From: Geobacteraceae bacterium
GTDB taxonomy: Bacteria > Desulfobacterota > Desulfuromonadia > Geobacterales > Pseudopelobacteraceae
Reading direction: 5' to 3'
Assembly: GCA_016720395.1 (NCBI GenBank)
Contig: JADKKR010000005.1
Location: 310,001-374,000 of the forward strand
Length of the DNA: 64,000 nt
Shown here: positions 9,419 to 18,294 of the stretch, in pieces
How positions within the stretch are numbered: position 1 is the first letter of the stretch
How the letters are laid out: the number at the start of each line of letters is the position of its first letter
Made by a program: the position numbers and the translations under genes
Notes under the pieces: model-generated
The model's input: the letters and a program-made list of their open reading frames with translations, nothing else
Databases searched by the model: none
What the model was told of the DNA's origin: nothing

Positions 9419-11329
9419 ATGTCTGACATACATGTAACTCTTCCCGATGGTTCAGTACGAAATATTCCTTCAGGTTCCTCGGTGTATGATCTTGCCGCTT
9501 CTATCGGCGCAGGTCTGGCCAAGGCTGCGCTGGCAGGCAGGGTCGACGGTGAGTTGGTAGATACCGCAACCACCCTGCATGAAGGCGCCAGGGTCGAGAT
9601 CATCACCGAGAAAAGCCCGGAAGCGCTGGAAATCATCCGCCACTCAGCTTCGCACCTCATGGCCCAGGCGGTCAAGGAGCTTTTTCCGGCTGCCAAGGTG
9701 ACCATCGGCCCGGCCATCGAAAGCGGATTCTACTACGACTTCGATGTTGAGCAGCCCTTCACACCCGAAGATCTTGAACGCATTGAAGCCCGGATGGCAG
9801 AACTTGCCAAAGCCGATATCAGGCTTGAGCGAACGGTGCTCTCCAGCGCCGACGCAATCAGCAGGTTTGAGGCCATGGGTGAACCGTATAAAAAGGAATT
9901 GATCGAGGGCATCGGTGCCGAGACGGTTTCCATTTACACCCAGGGTGGCTTTGCCGACCTCTGCCGTGGCCCTCATGTCCCTTCAACAAGCCGCATCAAG
10001 GCTTTCAAGCTGCTCTCCATCGCCGGCGCCTACTGGCGCGGTGATGAAAAGAACCGCATGCTGCAGCGCATCTACGGCACCGCCTTTGTCGACAAGAAGG
10101 AGTTGGAGGCCTACCTGCTGCGTATCGAAGAGGCCAAGCGCCGCGATCACCGCAAGCTGGGCAAGGAACTGGACCTGTTCTCCTTTTCGGACGAGGTCGG
10201 CGCCGGCTTTGCCATCTGGCATCCCAAGGGGGCCATGCTGAGGACGATCATCGAGGATTTCGAGCGTCGTGAACATCTCAGGCGCGGTTACGACATCGTT
10301 GTAGGGCCGCAGATACTCAAGACTGACCTGTGGCAGCGTTCCGGCCACTACGAGAACTATCGCGAGAACATGTATTTCACCGAGGTGGATGAGCAGAGTT
10401 TCGGCGTCAAGCCGATGAACTGTCTCGCCCACATGATGATCTACAAGTCCCAGCTGCGCAGCTACCGTGACCTGCCGCTGCGCTATTTCGAACTGGGCAC
10501 CGTACACCGCCACGAGCGGGCCGGCGTGCTTCACGGGCTGATGCGTGTGCGCTGTTTCACTCAGGATGACGCACACATCCTCTGCACTCCTGACCAGCTT
10601 GATGCCGAGATCAAGGGTGTCCTGAAGTTTGTCAGTGACGTGATGGAGATCTTCGGTTTCGAGTATGAGATGGAGCTTTCCACCCGTCCGGAAAAATCCA
10701 TCGGCGACGACGCTTCCTGGGAACTGGCCACCAATGCATTGCAGTCCGCTCTCAAGGATACCGGCCGCCCCTATGAGATCAATGAAGGTGACGGGGCATT
10801 CTACGGACCGAAGATCGACATAAAATTGCGTGATTGTCTTGACAGGAGGTGGCAGTGTGCTACTATCCAGTGCGATTTTACCCTGCCAGAGCGCTTTGAC
10901 CTGCACTACATCGCCTCTGACGGAGAGAAAAAACGTCCTGTCATGGTTCACCGGGTCATACTCGGTTCCATCGAGCGATTCATCGGAGTGTTGATCGAGC
11001 ACTATGCCGGCAGTTTCCCCCTCTGGCTTTCTCCGGTTCAGGCAATTGTTCTCACGGTTACCGATAATCAGATCCCCTATGGTCAGGACGTGCATGCTGC
11101 TTTACGGGCGGCAGGTGTCAGAGTCCAGGGCGATTTCCGTAACGAAAAGCTGAGTTTCAAGATTCGCGAAGCACAGCTGCAGAAGATTCCCTATATGCTG
11201 GTCATCGGGGATAAAGAGGTTGAACAGGGGACGGTGACGCCGCGCTTCCGTGACGGCACGAACCTTCAGCCCATGAAGATCGACGAATTTGTCAGTTTTG
11301 TTGAACAGGAATCAAAGCAGTTCAAATAG
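9419..11329 (+). CDS. thrS: threonyl-tRNA synthetase
   Basis: 636 residues, full family length. Order of domains: N-terminal TGS domain (about 1-62), the SAD editing domain with HSASHLM near residue 76 and the later GGFADLCRGPH zinc-type motif, the class II catalytic core (about 245-535) with FELGTVHRHERAGVLHGL (motif 2) and a late MVHRVILGSIERFIG (motif 3), and the C-terminal anticodon-binding domain. It charges tRNA-Thr and edits Ser-tRNA-Thr in the cytoplasm. It heads the classical thrS-infC-rpmI-rplT-pheST order. Confidence 0.97.
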   Translation: MSDIHVTLPDGSVRNIPSGSSVYDLAASIGAGLAKAALAGRVDGELVDTATTLHEGARVEIITEKSPEALEIIRHSASHLMAQAVKELFPAAKVTIGPAIESGFYYDFDVEQPFTPEDLERIEARMAELAKADIRLERTVLSSADAISRFEAMGEPYKKELIEGIGAETVSIYTQGGFADLCRGPHVPSTSRIKAFKLLSIAGAYWRGDEKNRMLQRIYGTAFVDKKELEAYLLRIEEAKRRDHRKLGKELDLFSFSDEVGAGFAIWHPKGAMLRTIIEDFERREHLRRGYDIVVGPQILKTDLWQRSGHYENYRENMYFTEVDEQSFGVKPMNCLAHMMIYKSQLRSYRDLPLRYFELGTVHRHERAGVLHGLMRVRCFTQDDAHILCTPDQLDAEIKGVLKFVSDVMEIFGFEYEMELSTRPEKSIGDDASWELATNALQSALKDTGRPYEINEGDGAFYGPKIDIKLRDCLDRRWQCATIQCDFTLPERFDLHYIASDGEKKRPVMVHRVILGSIERFIGVLIEHYAGSFPLWLSPVQAIVLTVTDNQIPYGQDVHAALRAAGVRVQGDFRNEKLSFKIREAQLQKIPYMLVIGDKEVEQGTVTPRFRDGTNLQPMKIDEFVSFVEQESKQFK

Positions 11330-11347
11330 TATGTATGCTATCGAAGT

Positions 11348-11366
11348 GACGGCGTTCTAAGCCGTC
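11348..11366 (+). promoter_or_regulatory. hairpin between thrS and infC
   Basis: GACGGC and GCCGTC pair around a seven-base loop, 19 bases before the infC start and just upstream of its ribosome site. No T tract follows, so it is not a terminator. It could affect infC translation or mRNA processing; this is inference. Confidence 0.35.
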
Positions 11367-11385
11367 CCATCCAGGGGGTGCAGTC

Positions 11386-11904
11386 ATAGCAAAGCCGACC
11401 GTGAATATCAACAACACCATCCGTGCTACAGAAATTCGTGTGATCGGAGCAGATGGAGAAGCCCTTGGCGTCATTCCGACGTCCGAGGCTCTTGCGCTTG
11501 CCGAACAGCAGCAGCTTGATCTGGTGGAAGTCTCCCCCAGCGCGGTGCCGCCGGTCTGTCGCATCATGGATTACGGCAAGTTCAAGTATCAGCAGAGTAA
11601 GAAACTGCAGGAAGCGCGTAAGAAGCAGGTGCATGTCGAGGTCAAGGAGATCAAGCTTCGTCCCAAGACCGATGACCACGACCTGGATTTCAAGATCAAG
11701 CATGTTCGACGTTTCCTTGAAGAAGGCAATAAAGCCAAGGTTACATTGGTGTTCCGTGGACGGGAGATCACCCACATGGATATCGGTCGGGCAGTAATTG
11801 AGAAATTTGCGGCAGCTTTGACCGATATTGCAGTGATCGAATCCCATCCCCGCGTGGATGGTCGCCAGATGTTCATGATCGTGGCTCCCAAGGTAAAAAA
11901 ATAA
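11386..11904 (+). CDS. infC: translation initiation factor IF-3, with a rare ATA start codon
   Basis: 172 residues if started at ATA 11386, which lies seven bases after a strong ribosome site (AGGGGG) and gives the expected N-terminus M-AKPTVNINNTIRA. The next in-frame start is GTG 11401, which has no ribosome site. IF-3 N- and C-domains are complete (VPPVCRIMDYGKFKYQQ, VKEIKLRPKTDDHD, VTLVFRGREITH). IF-3 binds the 30S subunit and rejects non-canonical initiation. In E. coli infC itself starts with AUU, so excess IF-3 represses its own synthesis; an AUA start would allow the same loop here. Confidence 0.93.
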   Translation: MAKPTVNINNTIRATEIRVIGADGEALGVIPTSEALALAEQQQLDLVEVSPSAVPPVCRIMDYGKFKYQQSKKLQEARKKQVHVEVKEIKLRPKTDDHDLDFKIKHVRRFLEEGNKAKVTLVFRGREITHMDIGRAVIEKFAAALTDIAVIESHPRVDGRQMFMIVAPKVKK

Positions 11905-11955
11905 CGTATCTGTCAACTATAAGTAATTACTTACCACTCAGAAGGAGAAGAACCA

Positions 11956-12153
11956 ATGCCAAAAATCAAGACCAACCGCGGCGCTGCCAAGCGCTTCAAA
12001 AAATCCGCCTCAGGACGCATCAAGCGCGGCGGGGCCTTTACCAGCCACATCCTGACCCACAAGAGCCGCAAGCGCAAGCGCAACCTGCGTCAGGGCGGCA
12101 TGGTAGCTGATGTCGATCAGAAAAACATTGCTAAGCTCATCCCGTACATGTAA
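11956..12153 (+). CDS. rpmI: 50S ribosomal protein L35
   Basis: 65 residues, standard L35 size, with the typical basic N-terminus (MPKIKTNRGAAKRFK) and HILTHKSRKRKRNLR in the middle. A strong ribosome site (AAGGAG) lies nine bases before the ATG. It sits between infC and rplT as in most bacteria; in E. coli L20 represses the infC-rpmI-rplT message through a leader structure. Confidence 0.97.
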   Translation: MPKIKTNRGAAKRFKKSASGRIKRGGAFTSHILTHKSRKRKRNLRQGGMVADVDQKNIAKLIPYM

Positions 12154-12229
12154 CGGGCCAATGCCAAGAACCGTGAGGAAATTGTCTCCCCTTACGGATC
12201 GGGCGAATTTAAAAACGAAGGAGTAGAAC

Positions 12230-12583
12230 ATGCCACGCGTTAAAAGAGGTTTTAAAGCGAGACGCAGACGTAACAAGGTACTGAAACTTGCCAAGGGTTA
12301 CCGGGGCGCACGGAGCAAACTGTTCCGCAGTGCTACCGAAGCGGTTGACAGGGCACTCAATTACGCCTTCCGTGATCGTCGCGTCAAAAAACGTGATTTC
12401 CGCAGTCTGTGGATTACCCGCATCAATGCTGCATCACGTCTGAACGGGCTGTCCTACAGCAAGTTCATTTTCGGCCTTAAAAAGGCCAATGTCGAAATCG
12501 ACCGCAAGGTTCTGGCCGACATAGCCGTCTCCGATCCGAAAGGGTTCACGGAGATTGCAAGTCTGGCAAAAGCCGGCATCTAA
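12230..12583 (+). CDS. rplT: 50S ribosomal protein L20
   Basis: 117 residues of L20, an early-assembly 23S rRNA-binding protein. It has the long basic N-terminal helix (MPRVKRGFKARRRRNKVLKLAKGYRG, given in part) and the C-terminal globular domain (WITRINAASRLNGLSYS). The ribosome site GAAGGAG precedes the ATG. The 76-base gap after rpmI shows no terminator, so the two are co-transcribed. L20 is the known autogenous repressor of this operon in other bacteria. Confidence 0.97.
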   Translation: MPRVKRGFKARRRRNKVLKLAKGYRGARSKLFRSATEAVDRALNYAFRDRRVKKRDFRSLWITRINAASRLNGLSYSKFIFGLKKANVEIDRKVLADIAVSDPKGFTEIASLAKAGI

Positions 12584-12608
12584 CAGCGTACGCTGTATTT
12601 CAAACACG

Positions 12609-12644
12609 GGGGAATGGGATGAAACACTCCCATTCCTTTTTTTG
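12609..12644 (+). terminator. rho-independent terminator / possible attenuator before pheS
   Basis: GGAATGGGA (12611-12619) and TCCCATTCC (12628-12636) form a 9-bp stem followed by seven Ts. It lies between rplT and pheS, 16 bases before the pheS ATG, so it either ends the ribosomal message or attenuates pheST, as a leader terminator does in enteric bacteria. No convincing Phe-rich leader peptide is seen. Confidence 0.75.
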
Positions 12645-12659
12645 TAAAGGTAACAAGTC

Positions 12660-13676
12660 ATGCGGGAAAAGCTCGAACAGATGAAAGACGAGGCCCTGCG
12701 CTCTATCGAACAGGCCTCCGGGGAAACAGCTCTTCAGGATATCCGGGTCAGGTTTCTGGGGCGTAAAGGTGAACTTACCGGCCTGATGAAGGGGTTGGGT
12801 ACACTTTCGGCAGAAGAGCGTCCGGTTGTGGGGCAGTTGGTCAACACAATCAAGGATGAGATCGAATCCCGTCTTGAGTGTGCCCTCGCCGCGGCCAGGG
12901 ATCAGGAGATTCAGCAGCGCCTGCAATCAGAGCGTATCGATGTCACGCTCCCGGGCAGGCGCCTGTGCAGTGGAACAAAACATCCTATAACCCTGGTGAT
13001 AGAAGAGGTCTGCGATATCTTTGCCGGACTCGGCTTCTCGGTTGCCGAAGGGCCGGAGATCGAGCACGACTGGTATAATTTCGAGGCGCTCAATTTTCCT
13101 CCCGAGCATCCTGCCCGTGATATGCAGGACACCTTTTTTGTGGAAAACAGCCTGCTGCTGCGAACCCACACCTCACCGGTGCAGATCCGTACCATGCTCA
13201 AGCAGAAGCCTCCGGTGCGTATTATCGCTCCCGGTACGGTCTATCGCTGCGACTCCGATGCCACCCATTCACCCATGTTTCACCAGATCGAAGGCCTGAT
13301 GGTGGATAAGGGGGTCACGTTCGGTGATCTGAAGGGTATGCTGACGATTTTCACCAACCAGCTGTTCGGCCAGAAAACTGGTGTACGTTTGCGTCCGAGC
13401 TTCTTCCCCTTCACCGAGCCGTCGGCCGAAGTCGATATCGCCTGCGTGATCTGCGGCGGCAAGGGGTGTCGGGTCTGCAAGCAGAGCGGTTGGCTGGAGA
13501 TTCTCGGGGCCGGCATGGTCGATCCCGAGGTCTATCGCCATGTTAATTACGATGCCGAAGAGATCTCCGGTTTTGCCTTCGGCATGGGGATCGAACGCAT
13601 TGCAATGTTAAAGTACGGCATTAACGATATGCGGTTACTATTCGAGAATGACGTAAGATTTTTGCGACAGTTCTGA
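12660..13676 (+). CDS. pheS: phenylalanyl-tRNA synthetase alpha subunit
   Basis: 338 residues, the usual PheS length. An N-terminal coiled-coil region (about 1-90) is followed by the class II catalytic core. Seen: HPITLVIEEV, FYRCDSDATHSPMFHQIEG-type motif 2 near residue 195, and the C-terminal motif 3 (FAFGMGIERIAMLKYGI). With PheT it forms the alpha2beta2 enzyme that charges tRNA-Phe. A Cys cluster (CVICGGKGCRVC) around residue 262 is the Cys-rich insertion found in many PheS proteins. Confidence 0.97.
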   Translation: MREKLEQMKDEALRSIEQASGETALQDIRVRFLGRKGELTGLMKGLGTLSAEERPVVGQLVNTIKDEIESRLECALAAARDQEIQQRLQSERIDVTLPGRRLCSGTKHPITLVIEEVCDIFAGLGFSVAEGPEIEHDWYNFEALNFPPEHPARDMQDTFFVENSLLLRTHTSPVQIRTMLKQKPPVRIIAPGTVYRCDSDATHSPMFHQIEGLMVDKGVTFGDLKGMLTIFTNQLFGQKTGVRLRPSFFPFTEPSAEVDIACVICGGKGCRVCKQSGWLEILGAGMVDPEVYRHVNYDAEEISGFAFGMGIERIAMLKYGINDMRLLFENDVRFLRQF

Positions 13677-13692
13677 AAACTGAAAGCTTTTT

Positions 13693-13810
13693 GCCACAGA
13701 GGACACAGAGGGCACAGAGAAAGGCGGAAAGCGTTTATTGTTTTTTTGGGGTTTACGTGCGAAAGCCTTCAGGTTTTGATTTTCTCTGTGAACTCTGTGA
13801 CCTCTGTGGC
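13693..13810. repeat. long imperfect inverted repeat built of CACAGAG units
   Basis: The 30-base left arm (13693-13722) and the 30-base right arm (13781-13810) pair at 27 of 30 positions. Each arm contains three CACAGAG units with a period of about nine bases. A 58-base AT-rich spacer separates them. It lies in the pheS-pheT gap, where a close operon link is normal, and resembles a mobile REP-like or miniature intergenic element. It contains no convincing gene. Confidence 0.85.
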
Positions 13811-13850
13811 AGACCGATTTTGAATTTATCCGGATACATGGTGCATTGAT

Positions 13851-16253
13851 ATGAAAGTAACCTATAACTGGCTCAAGGAATTCGTTGATTTCGATCTTTC
13901 GCCCGAAGCGTTGGCTGATCTGCTCACCATGCTGGGCCTTGAAGTCGAGGGGATGGAGAAACAGGGCTGCGGTATGGACGATGTAGTCGTTGCCCGGGTT
14001 GAGGAGAAACATCAGCATCCCAATGCCGATAAACTCTCGCTTTGCAGAGTAAACAACGGCAGCGAGGTGCTGGATGTCGTCTGCGGTGCCCAGAACTTCC
14101 AGCAGGGTGATACGGTCGCCCTGGCGCAGATCGGCGCGACCCTGCCCGGAGACTTCAAGATCAAGCGCTCCAAGATCCGCGGCGAGGAATCCTGCGGCAT
14201 GCTCTGCTCCGAGAAAGAGCTGGGCCTGGCAGAAGAAAGTGCCGGCATCATGGTGCTTCCCGCTGGTCTCCCCTTAGGCACCCCGCTGTTTGAAGCCCTG
14301 GGGCTCAAGGATACCCTGCTTGAGATCGGACTGACTCCCAACCGTGCCGACTGTCTGAGCGTTGCGGGGATCGCTCGCGAAATCGCCGCCAAACTCGGTA
14401 CGAGCGTGCGCTATCCCGATACGGCTATTGCGGAGGGGTCCGAAGCGGCCGAGGCAACTATCTCGGTTACCATTGAAGATGCCGACCTCTGTCCGCGCTA
14501 TGCCGCCCGCTATATCTCGGGATGCCGTATCGCTCCTTCTCCGGAATGGCTGGTCAAGCGCCTTAACGCAGTCGGAATGCGATCCATCAGCAATGTCGTC
14601 GATGTCACTAATCTGGTTATGATGGAACTTGGCCATCCGCTGCATGCCTTTGATTGCGACCGCCTGGAAGGGCGCAGGATCGTTGTCCGCCGGGCAGGAG
14701 AGGGCGAGCTGTTTACCACCCTCGATGATCAGCAGCGCACCCTGACGGCCGATGATCTGGTCATCTGCGATGCTGCCCGACCGGTGGCACTGGCCGGGGT
14801 CATGGGCGGACTCAATTCGGAGATCGCCGACAGCACTGCCAATATCCTGCTGGAAAGCGCCTGGTTCCGGCCGGCCTCTATCCGTCGCACCAGCAAACGT
14901 CTCGGCCTGCACACAGAATCGTCCCACCGTTTCGAGCGCGGTGCAGACATCGGCATGGTCACCCGGGCACTTGACCGGGCCGCTCTGCTGATTGCACAAC
15001 TCTCCGGCGGGACGGTAGCCCGCGGTATCGTGGATGATTACCCCGGCAGGGTCGAACTGCCCGTTATCACCCTGCGTCCCGGCCGGGCTGGTGCTCTGCT
15101 GGGTATCGAGCTGTCGAAGCAGGAGGCGGCTGATATTCTGCTGCGCCTGGAATGCAGTGTCCGCGAGACCGCAGAGGGGAATCTTGAGGTTGTCCCGCCA
15201 ACCTACCGCATCGACATAGAGCGCGAGATAGACCTGGTGGAAGAGCTTGCGCGGATGAAGGGCTTTGATTCCATACCGGCCACCATGCCGATTGCCCGTG
15301 TCGTATCCGACCTTCCTACACTTCATCAGAGGATGGAACGTTCCGTCCGGGATATCCTGGTCAATCATGGCCTGAACGAGATCATTAATTTCAGCTTCAC
15401 CTCACCGGACGCGGCAGACAAGCTGCTGCTGGCCGGAGACGATATCCGCAGAACGGCCATCAAGCTTGCCAATCCGCTGGTCGCCGAACAGTCAGTCATG
15501 CGCACCAGTCTCCTGCCGGGTGTCCTCGAGACGGTAGCCCGCAATACCAGTTTCCGCACCATGGATCTCAAGCTGTTCGAGATTCGCCGCCGTTACCTTC
15601 CGACCTCTGACGAGATGCCGAACGAACCGCTCTGTATCGCCGGCGCCTTCACCGGCTCACGGGTTCCTGCCAGCTGGAGTTCTTCCTCTGAAGCGGTGGA
15701 CTTCTATGATGTAAAAGGGGCCCTGGAAAACCTGCTCGACCTGCTCCATATCCGGTCGGTTTCCTGGGTCGCCGACGTCCCCGAGCCATACTACCACCCG
15801 GGAAAATCATGCAGCATCATGTCCGGACGGGAACGGATCGGGACGTTAGGCGAGATCCATCCGATGGTTCAGGCGAACTTCGAGATCGAGAAACCGGTCT
15901 ATGCCTTTGAGCTGGATTTTGAAAAACTGGTTACCCTTTCACATCAAAAGCGCAGTATCAGCGCACCCTCCCGCTTTCCTGACAGCACCCGGGATATTGC
16001 CATGCTTGCTGAAGACGGCGTGCAGGCCGAGCAGATTGTTGCCTGTGTGAACGGGGTCAAGGCCCGCGAGATCGAGCAGGTCGAGATCTTCGATCTGTAT
16101 CGTGGAGCCGGGATCCAGGAAGGATTCAAGAGCATTGCCATCCGTATCCGTTATCGTTCCTACGAGCGTACGCTTACCGATGACGAAATCGGAGTCATCC
16201 ATGCGAGGGTACTGGCTGCCCTGGTGAATAAATTGAAAGTCGCAATACGATAA
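13851..16253 (+). CDS. pheT: phenylalanyl-tRNA synthetase beta subunit
   Basis: 800 residues, full-length bacterial PheT. Domain order: N-terminal MKVTYNWLKEFVDF, the tRNA-binding OB-fold (about 40-150), the B3/B4 editing region, B5, the catalytic-like core, and a C-terminal anticodon-binding FDX-ACB domain (about 705-800; FPDSTRDIA). The beta subunit carries editing and tRNA-binding functions. It is separated from pheS by 174 bases with an inverted repeat, so independent control is possible. The ribosome site is weak. Confidence 0.97.
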   Translation: MKVTYNWLKEFVDFDLSPEALADLLTMLGLEVEGMEKQGCGMDDVVVARVEEKHQHPNADKLSLCRVNNGSEVLDVVCGAQNFQQGDTVALAQIGATLPGDFKIKRSKIRGEESCGMLCSEKELGLAEESAGIMVLPAGLPLGTPLFEALGLKDTLLEIGLTPNRADCLSVAGIAREIAAKLGTSVRYPDTAIAEGSEAAEATISVTIEDADLCPRYAARYISGCRIAPSPEWLVKRLNAVGMRSISNVVDVTNLVMMELGHPLHAFDCDRLEGRRIVVRRAGEGELFTTLDDQQRTLTADDLVICDAARPVALAGVMGGLNSEIADSTANILLESAWFRPASIRRTSKRLGLHTESSHRFERGADIGMVTRALDRAALLIAQLSGGTVARGIVDDYPGRVELPVITLRPGRAGALLGIELSKQEAADILLRLECSVRETAEGNLEVVPPTYRIDIEREIDLVEELARMKGFDSIPATMPIARVVSDLPTLHQRMERSVRDILVNHGLNEIINFSFTSPDAADKLLLAGDDIRRTAIKLANPLVAEQSVMRTSLLPGVLETVARNTSFRTMDLKLFEIRRRYLPTSDEMPNEPLCIAGAFTGSRVPASWSSSSEAVDFYDVKGALENLLDLLHIRSVSWVADVPEPYYHPGKSCSIMSGRERIGTLGEIHPMVQANFEIEKPVYAFELDFEKLVTLSHQKRSISAPSRFPDSTRDIAMLAEDGVQAEQIVACVNGVKAREIEQVEIFDLYRGAGIQEGFKSIAIRIRYRSYERTLTDDEIGVIHARVLAALVNKLKVAIR

Positions 16254-16260
16254 AAACCTG

Positions 16261-16289
16261 TTGCGAAATGGAATTCCCTGTGTTATAAG
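16261..16289 (+). promoter_or_regulatory. candidate sigma-70 promoter of ihfA
   Basis: TTGCGA at 16261-16266 and TATAAG at 16284-16289 with 17 bases between them, 48 bases before the ihfA ATG. The -10 matches five of six positions. Confidence 0.55.
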
Positions 16290-16336
16290 TTTTTCCCTTC
16301 GTTTTCAATAAGTAAATCGTACACATAGAGGTTGTT

Positions 16337-16630
16337 ATGACCAAGGCAGACATCGTTGAAAGAATTCATCAGAAGATCGGCTTTTCCAAGAAAGAATCAT
16401 CCGAAATGGTTGAGTCTGTCTTCAGTATCCTGAAGAACACTCTTGAGTCCGGTGAAAAGATCAAGATTGCCGGATTTGGCAACTTTGTCGTCAAGCAGAA
16501 AGCCGACCGCCGTGGCCGCAACCCTCAAACCGGTGATACGATTACCATCGCAGCGCGTCGTATCCTCACCTTCAAGCCGAGTCAGGTTCTCAAGAACGCC
16601 ATCAACACTCCATTGAAAGAGGCCAAATAA
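16337..16630 (+). CDS. ihfA: integration host factor subunit alpha
   Basis: 97 residues of the HU/IHF DNA-bending family. The IHF-alpha type is indicated by MTKADIVERIHQKIGFSKKES at the N-terminus (in part), the GFGNF turn, and RRGRNPQTGDTITI forming the DNA-embracing beta arm with the intercalating Pro. The position directly after pheT is the usual place of ihfA in proteobacteria. IHF bends DNA at specific sites and assists sigma-54 promoters, one of which lies at 22345. No ihfB is in the window. Confidence 0.95.
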   Translation: MTKADIVERIHQKIGFSKKESSEMVESVFSILKNTLESGEKIKIAGFGNFVVKQKADRRGRNPQTGDTITIAARRILTFKPSQVLKNAINTPLKEAK

Positions 16631-16642
16631 CAACACTTGCTC

Positions 16643-16993
16643 ATGGGCACTAACTTTCCCGACAAACTGTATTACAAGATCGGCGAAGTGGCCCTGATGG
16701 CAGGTGTCAAAACATCCGTGCTCAGGTTCTGGGAAACAGAATTCGATTTTTTGCGGCCGGAAAAGAGCACCAAAGGGCAACGGCTGTATTCAAAAAAAGA
16801 AGTTGATCTTGTTTTGCAGGTCCGTCGTCTTCTGTACGATGAGAAGTTCACGATAGAAGGCGTCAAGAAAAGGATTTCACCCAAAGGAAGGCTCATTAGT
16901 TCGGAAGACCTCCTGCCGCCGCAGGTGGTTGACTATTCCGGTCTTTTGAGAGAGATCAAGTCGGAATTGCAGGAAATACGGAAACGCATATAA
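16643..16993 (+). CDS. MerR-family transcriptional regulator
   Basis: 116 residues from ATG 16643 (a TTG two codons earlier is possible). The N-terminal 70 residues are a MerR winged-helix domain (YYKIGEVALMAGVKTSVLRFWETEF, in part, and GQRLYSKKEVDLV). The C-terminus is a short coiled coil (LLREIKSELQEIRKRI), with no Cys sensor motif. MerR proteins of this size next to pheT-ihfA are common in Geobacter-like genomes and in other proteobacteria; their ligand is not known to me. It begins 12 bases after ihfA and is probably in its operon. Confidence 0.9.
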   Translation: MGTNFPDKLYYKIGEVALMAGVKTSVLRFWETEFDFLRPEKSTKGQRLYSKKEVDLVLQVRRLLYDEKFTIEGVKKRISPKGRLISSEDLLPPQVVDYSGLLREIKSELQEIRKRI

Positions 16994-17001
16994 CAGTTTT
17001 T

Positions 17002-17080
<79 letters not shown>

Positions 17081-17087
17081 TATAAAA

Positions 17088-17124
17088 CAGCCACTTAGGA
17101 TATTTCCTGAGTGGCTGTTTTTCT
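17088..17124 (+). terminator. rho-independent terminator after tRNA-Pro
   Basis: CAGCCACTTAGGA and TCCTGAGTGGCTG form a 13-bp stem with one mismatch or wobble pair, followed by TTTTTCTTT. It ends the ihfA-merR-tRNA-Pro unit. Confidence 0.85.
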
Positions 17125-17166
17125 TTATGACGGGAAGTTATACCGCCATTACACCAAAATGCTTGT

Positions 17167-18177
17167 TTATATCCCGACACCGGCTATGGCGGCACCACAG
17201 TCGGGGCAGGCTCCGCTGCTGATTCTGGCGGTCTCGATGGCATATCCGTAGCGCTTTATCAGGAGGCTGGAACAGGACGGACAGTAGGTGTTCTCGCCAC
17301 CTTCACCGGGGACGTTGCCTTCGTAGACGTATCGAAGGCCGGCCGCGCGACCGATGTCGCGAGCCCTGCGCAGGGTCGCTGGCGGTGTTCGTGGCCGGTC
17401 GGTCAGTTTGTAGGTGGGGTAGAACTGGCTCACGTGCCAGGGGGTGTCAGCCCCCAGATTGGCCGTAATGAACGATGCGATGCCCTGCAGCTCAGCATCC
17501 GAGTCATTCAGCCCCGGAATGATCAGTGTGGTGAGTTCCAGCCAGATTCCCTGTTTGCGGTATTCGACAATCGAGTCGAGAACCTCGGAGAGGCGGGCAT
17601 GGACAACATCGCGATAAAACCCCTCGGAAAAACCCTTCAGGTCGATATTGGCTGCATCAAGAAATGGAGCTATGGCTGCCAGGGCTTCGCGGCTGATATA
17701 GCCGTTAGTGACGAATATGTTCTTCAGCCCGGCTTCCCGTCCCCTGCGGGCGGTGTCGTAGGCAAACTCGTAGAAGATGGTCGGTTCGGTATAGGTGTAT
17801 GAAATCGAACGGCAGTCGCTGTCCATGGCACGCTGCACGATCTCCTGAGGAGTCTGTACCTTTCCCCGGACCGGACCGTTGCGATCGACCTGGGAGATGC
17901 TGTAGTTCTGGCAGTGAAGGCAATGGAAGTTGCATCCCGCGGTGGCGATGGAGTAGGTTTTGCTGCCCGGCATGACGTGAAAGAGTGGCTTTTTCTCGAT
18001 CGGATCGACGTGTTCGGCGCAGAGTTTACCGTAGACCAGGCTGTAGAGGGTACCCCCGCGATTCTCCCGCACGGCGCAGATTCCCCGGGCACCGTCGCTG
18101 ATCAGGCAGCGGAAGCGGCAGAGGCCGCAGCGTACCTGCCTGGCGCCCGCCGGTTCGTAAAACATGGCCTCTTTCAT
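17167..18177 (-). CDS. amrS: radical SAM protein of the AmmeMemoRadiSam (AmrS / PflA-like) type
   Basis: 336 residues. The radical SAM motif is Cys82-x3-Cys86-x2-Cys89 (AGCNFHCLHCQ). Four Cys precede it (17, 20, 24, 34) and the C-terminus has two Cys-x2-Cys pairs (ENTYCPSC, GACPDCG), which fit extra metal or Fe-S sites. Overall it matches the AmrS family, usually encoded near AmrA and AmrB, which are not in this window. The ATG follows GGGAGG by five bases. The reaction is not established by sequence; homologues resemble pyruvate-formate-lyase-activating enzymes. It is transcribed toward tRNA-Pro. Confidence 0.85.
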   Translation of the reverse strand: MKEAMFYEPAGARQVRCGLCRFRCLISDGARGICAVRENRGGTLYSLVYGKLCAEHVDPIEKKPLFHVMPGSKTYSIATAGCNFHCLHCQNYSISQVDRNGPVRGKVQTPQEIVQRAMDSDCRSISYTYTEPTIFYEFAYDTARRGREAGLKNIFVTNGYISREALAAIAPFLDAANIDLKGFSEGFYRDVVHARLSEVLDSIVEYRKQGIWLELTTLIIPGLNDSDAELQGIASFITANLGADTPWHVSQFYPTYKLTDRPRTPPATLRRARDIGRAAGLRYVYEGNVPGEGGENTYCPSCSSLLIKRYGYAIETARISSGACPDCGAAIAGVGI

Positions 18178-18294
18178 GGTGTCCTCCCGTTTCCGGTTTG
18201 TCAGCTGAGAGTATACCAGTCTTTACAGCACGTTCAAGCGCATGGTGCCCGCACAGGCTACACGCTGGATCCTTCGGGAGCAACCGGTCCTGAA

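Noticed and set aside
12618..12660. Possible Phe leader peptide for pheS attenuation
   Set aside because: The only TTT TTT pair comes from the terminator T tract, and the frame runs on into pheS; there is no ribosome site.
13693..13810. CRISPR-like repeat of CACAGAG units
   Set aside because: The units are seven bases with two-base gaps and form an inverted repeat, not direct repeats with unique spacers of about 30 bases.
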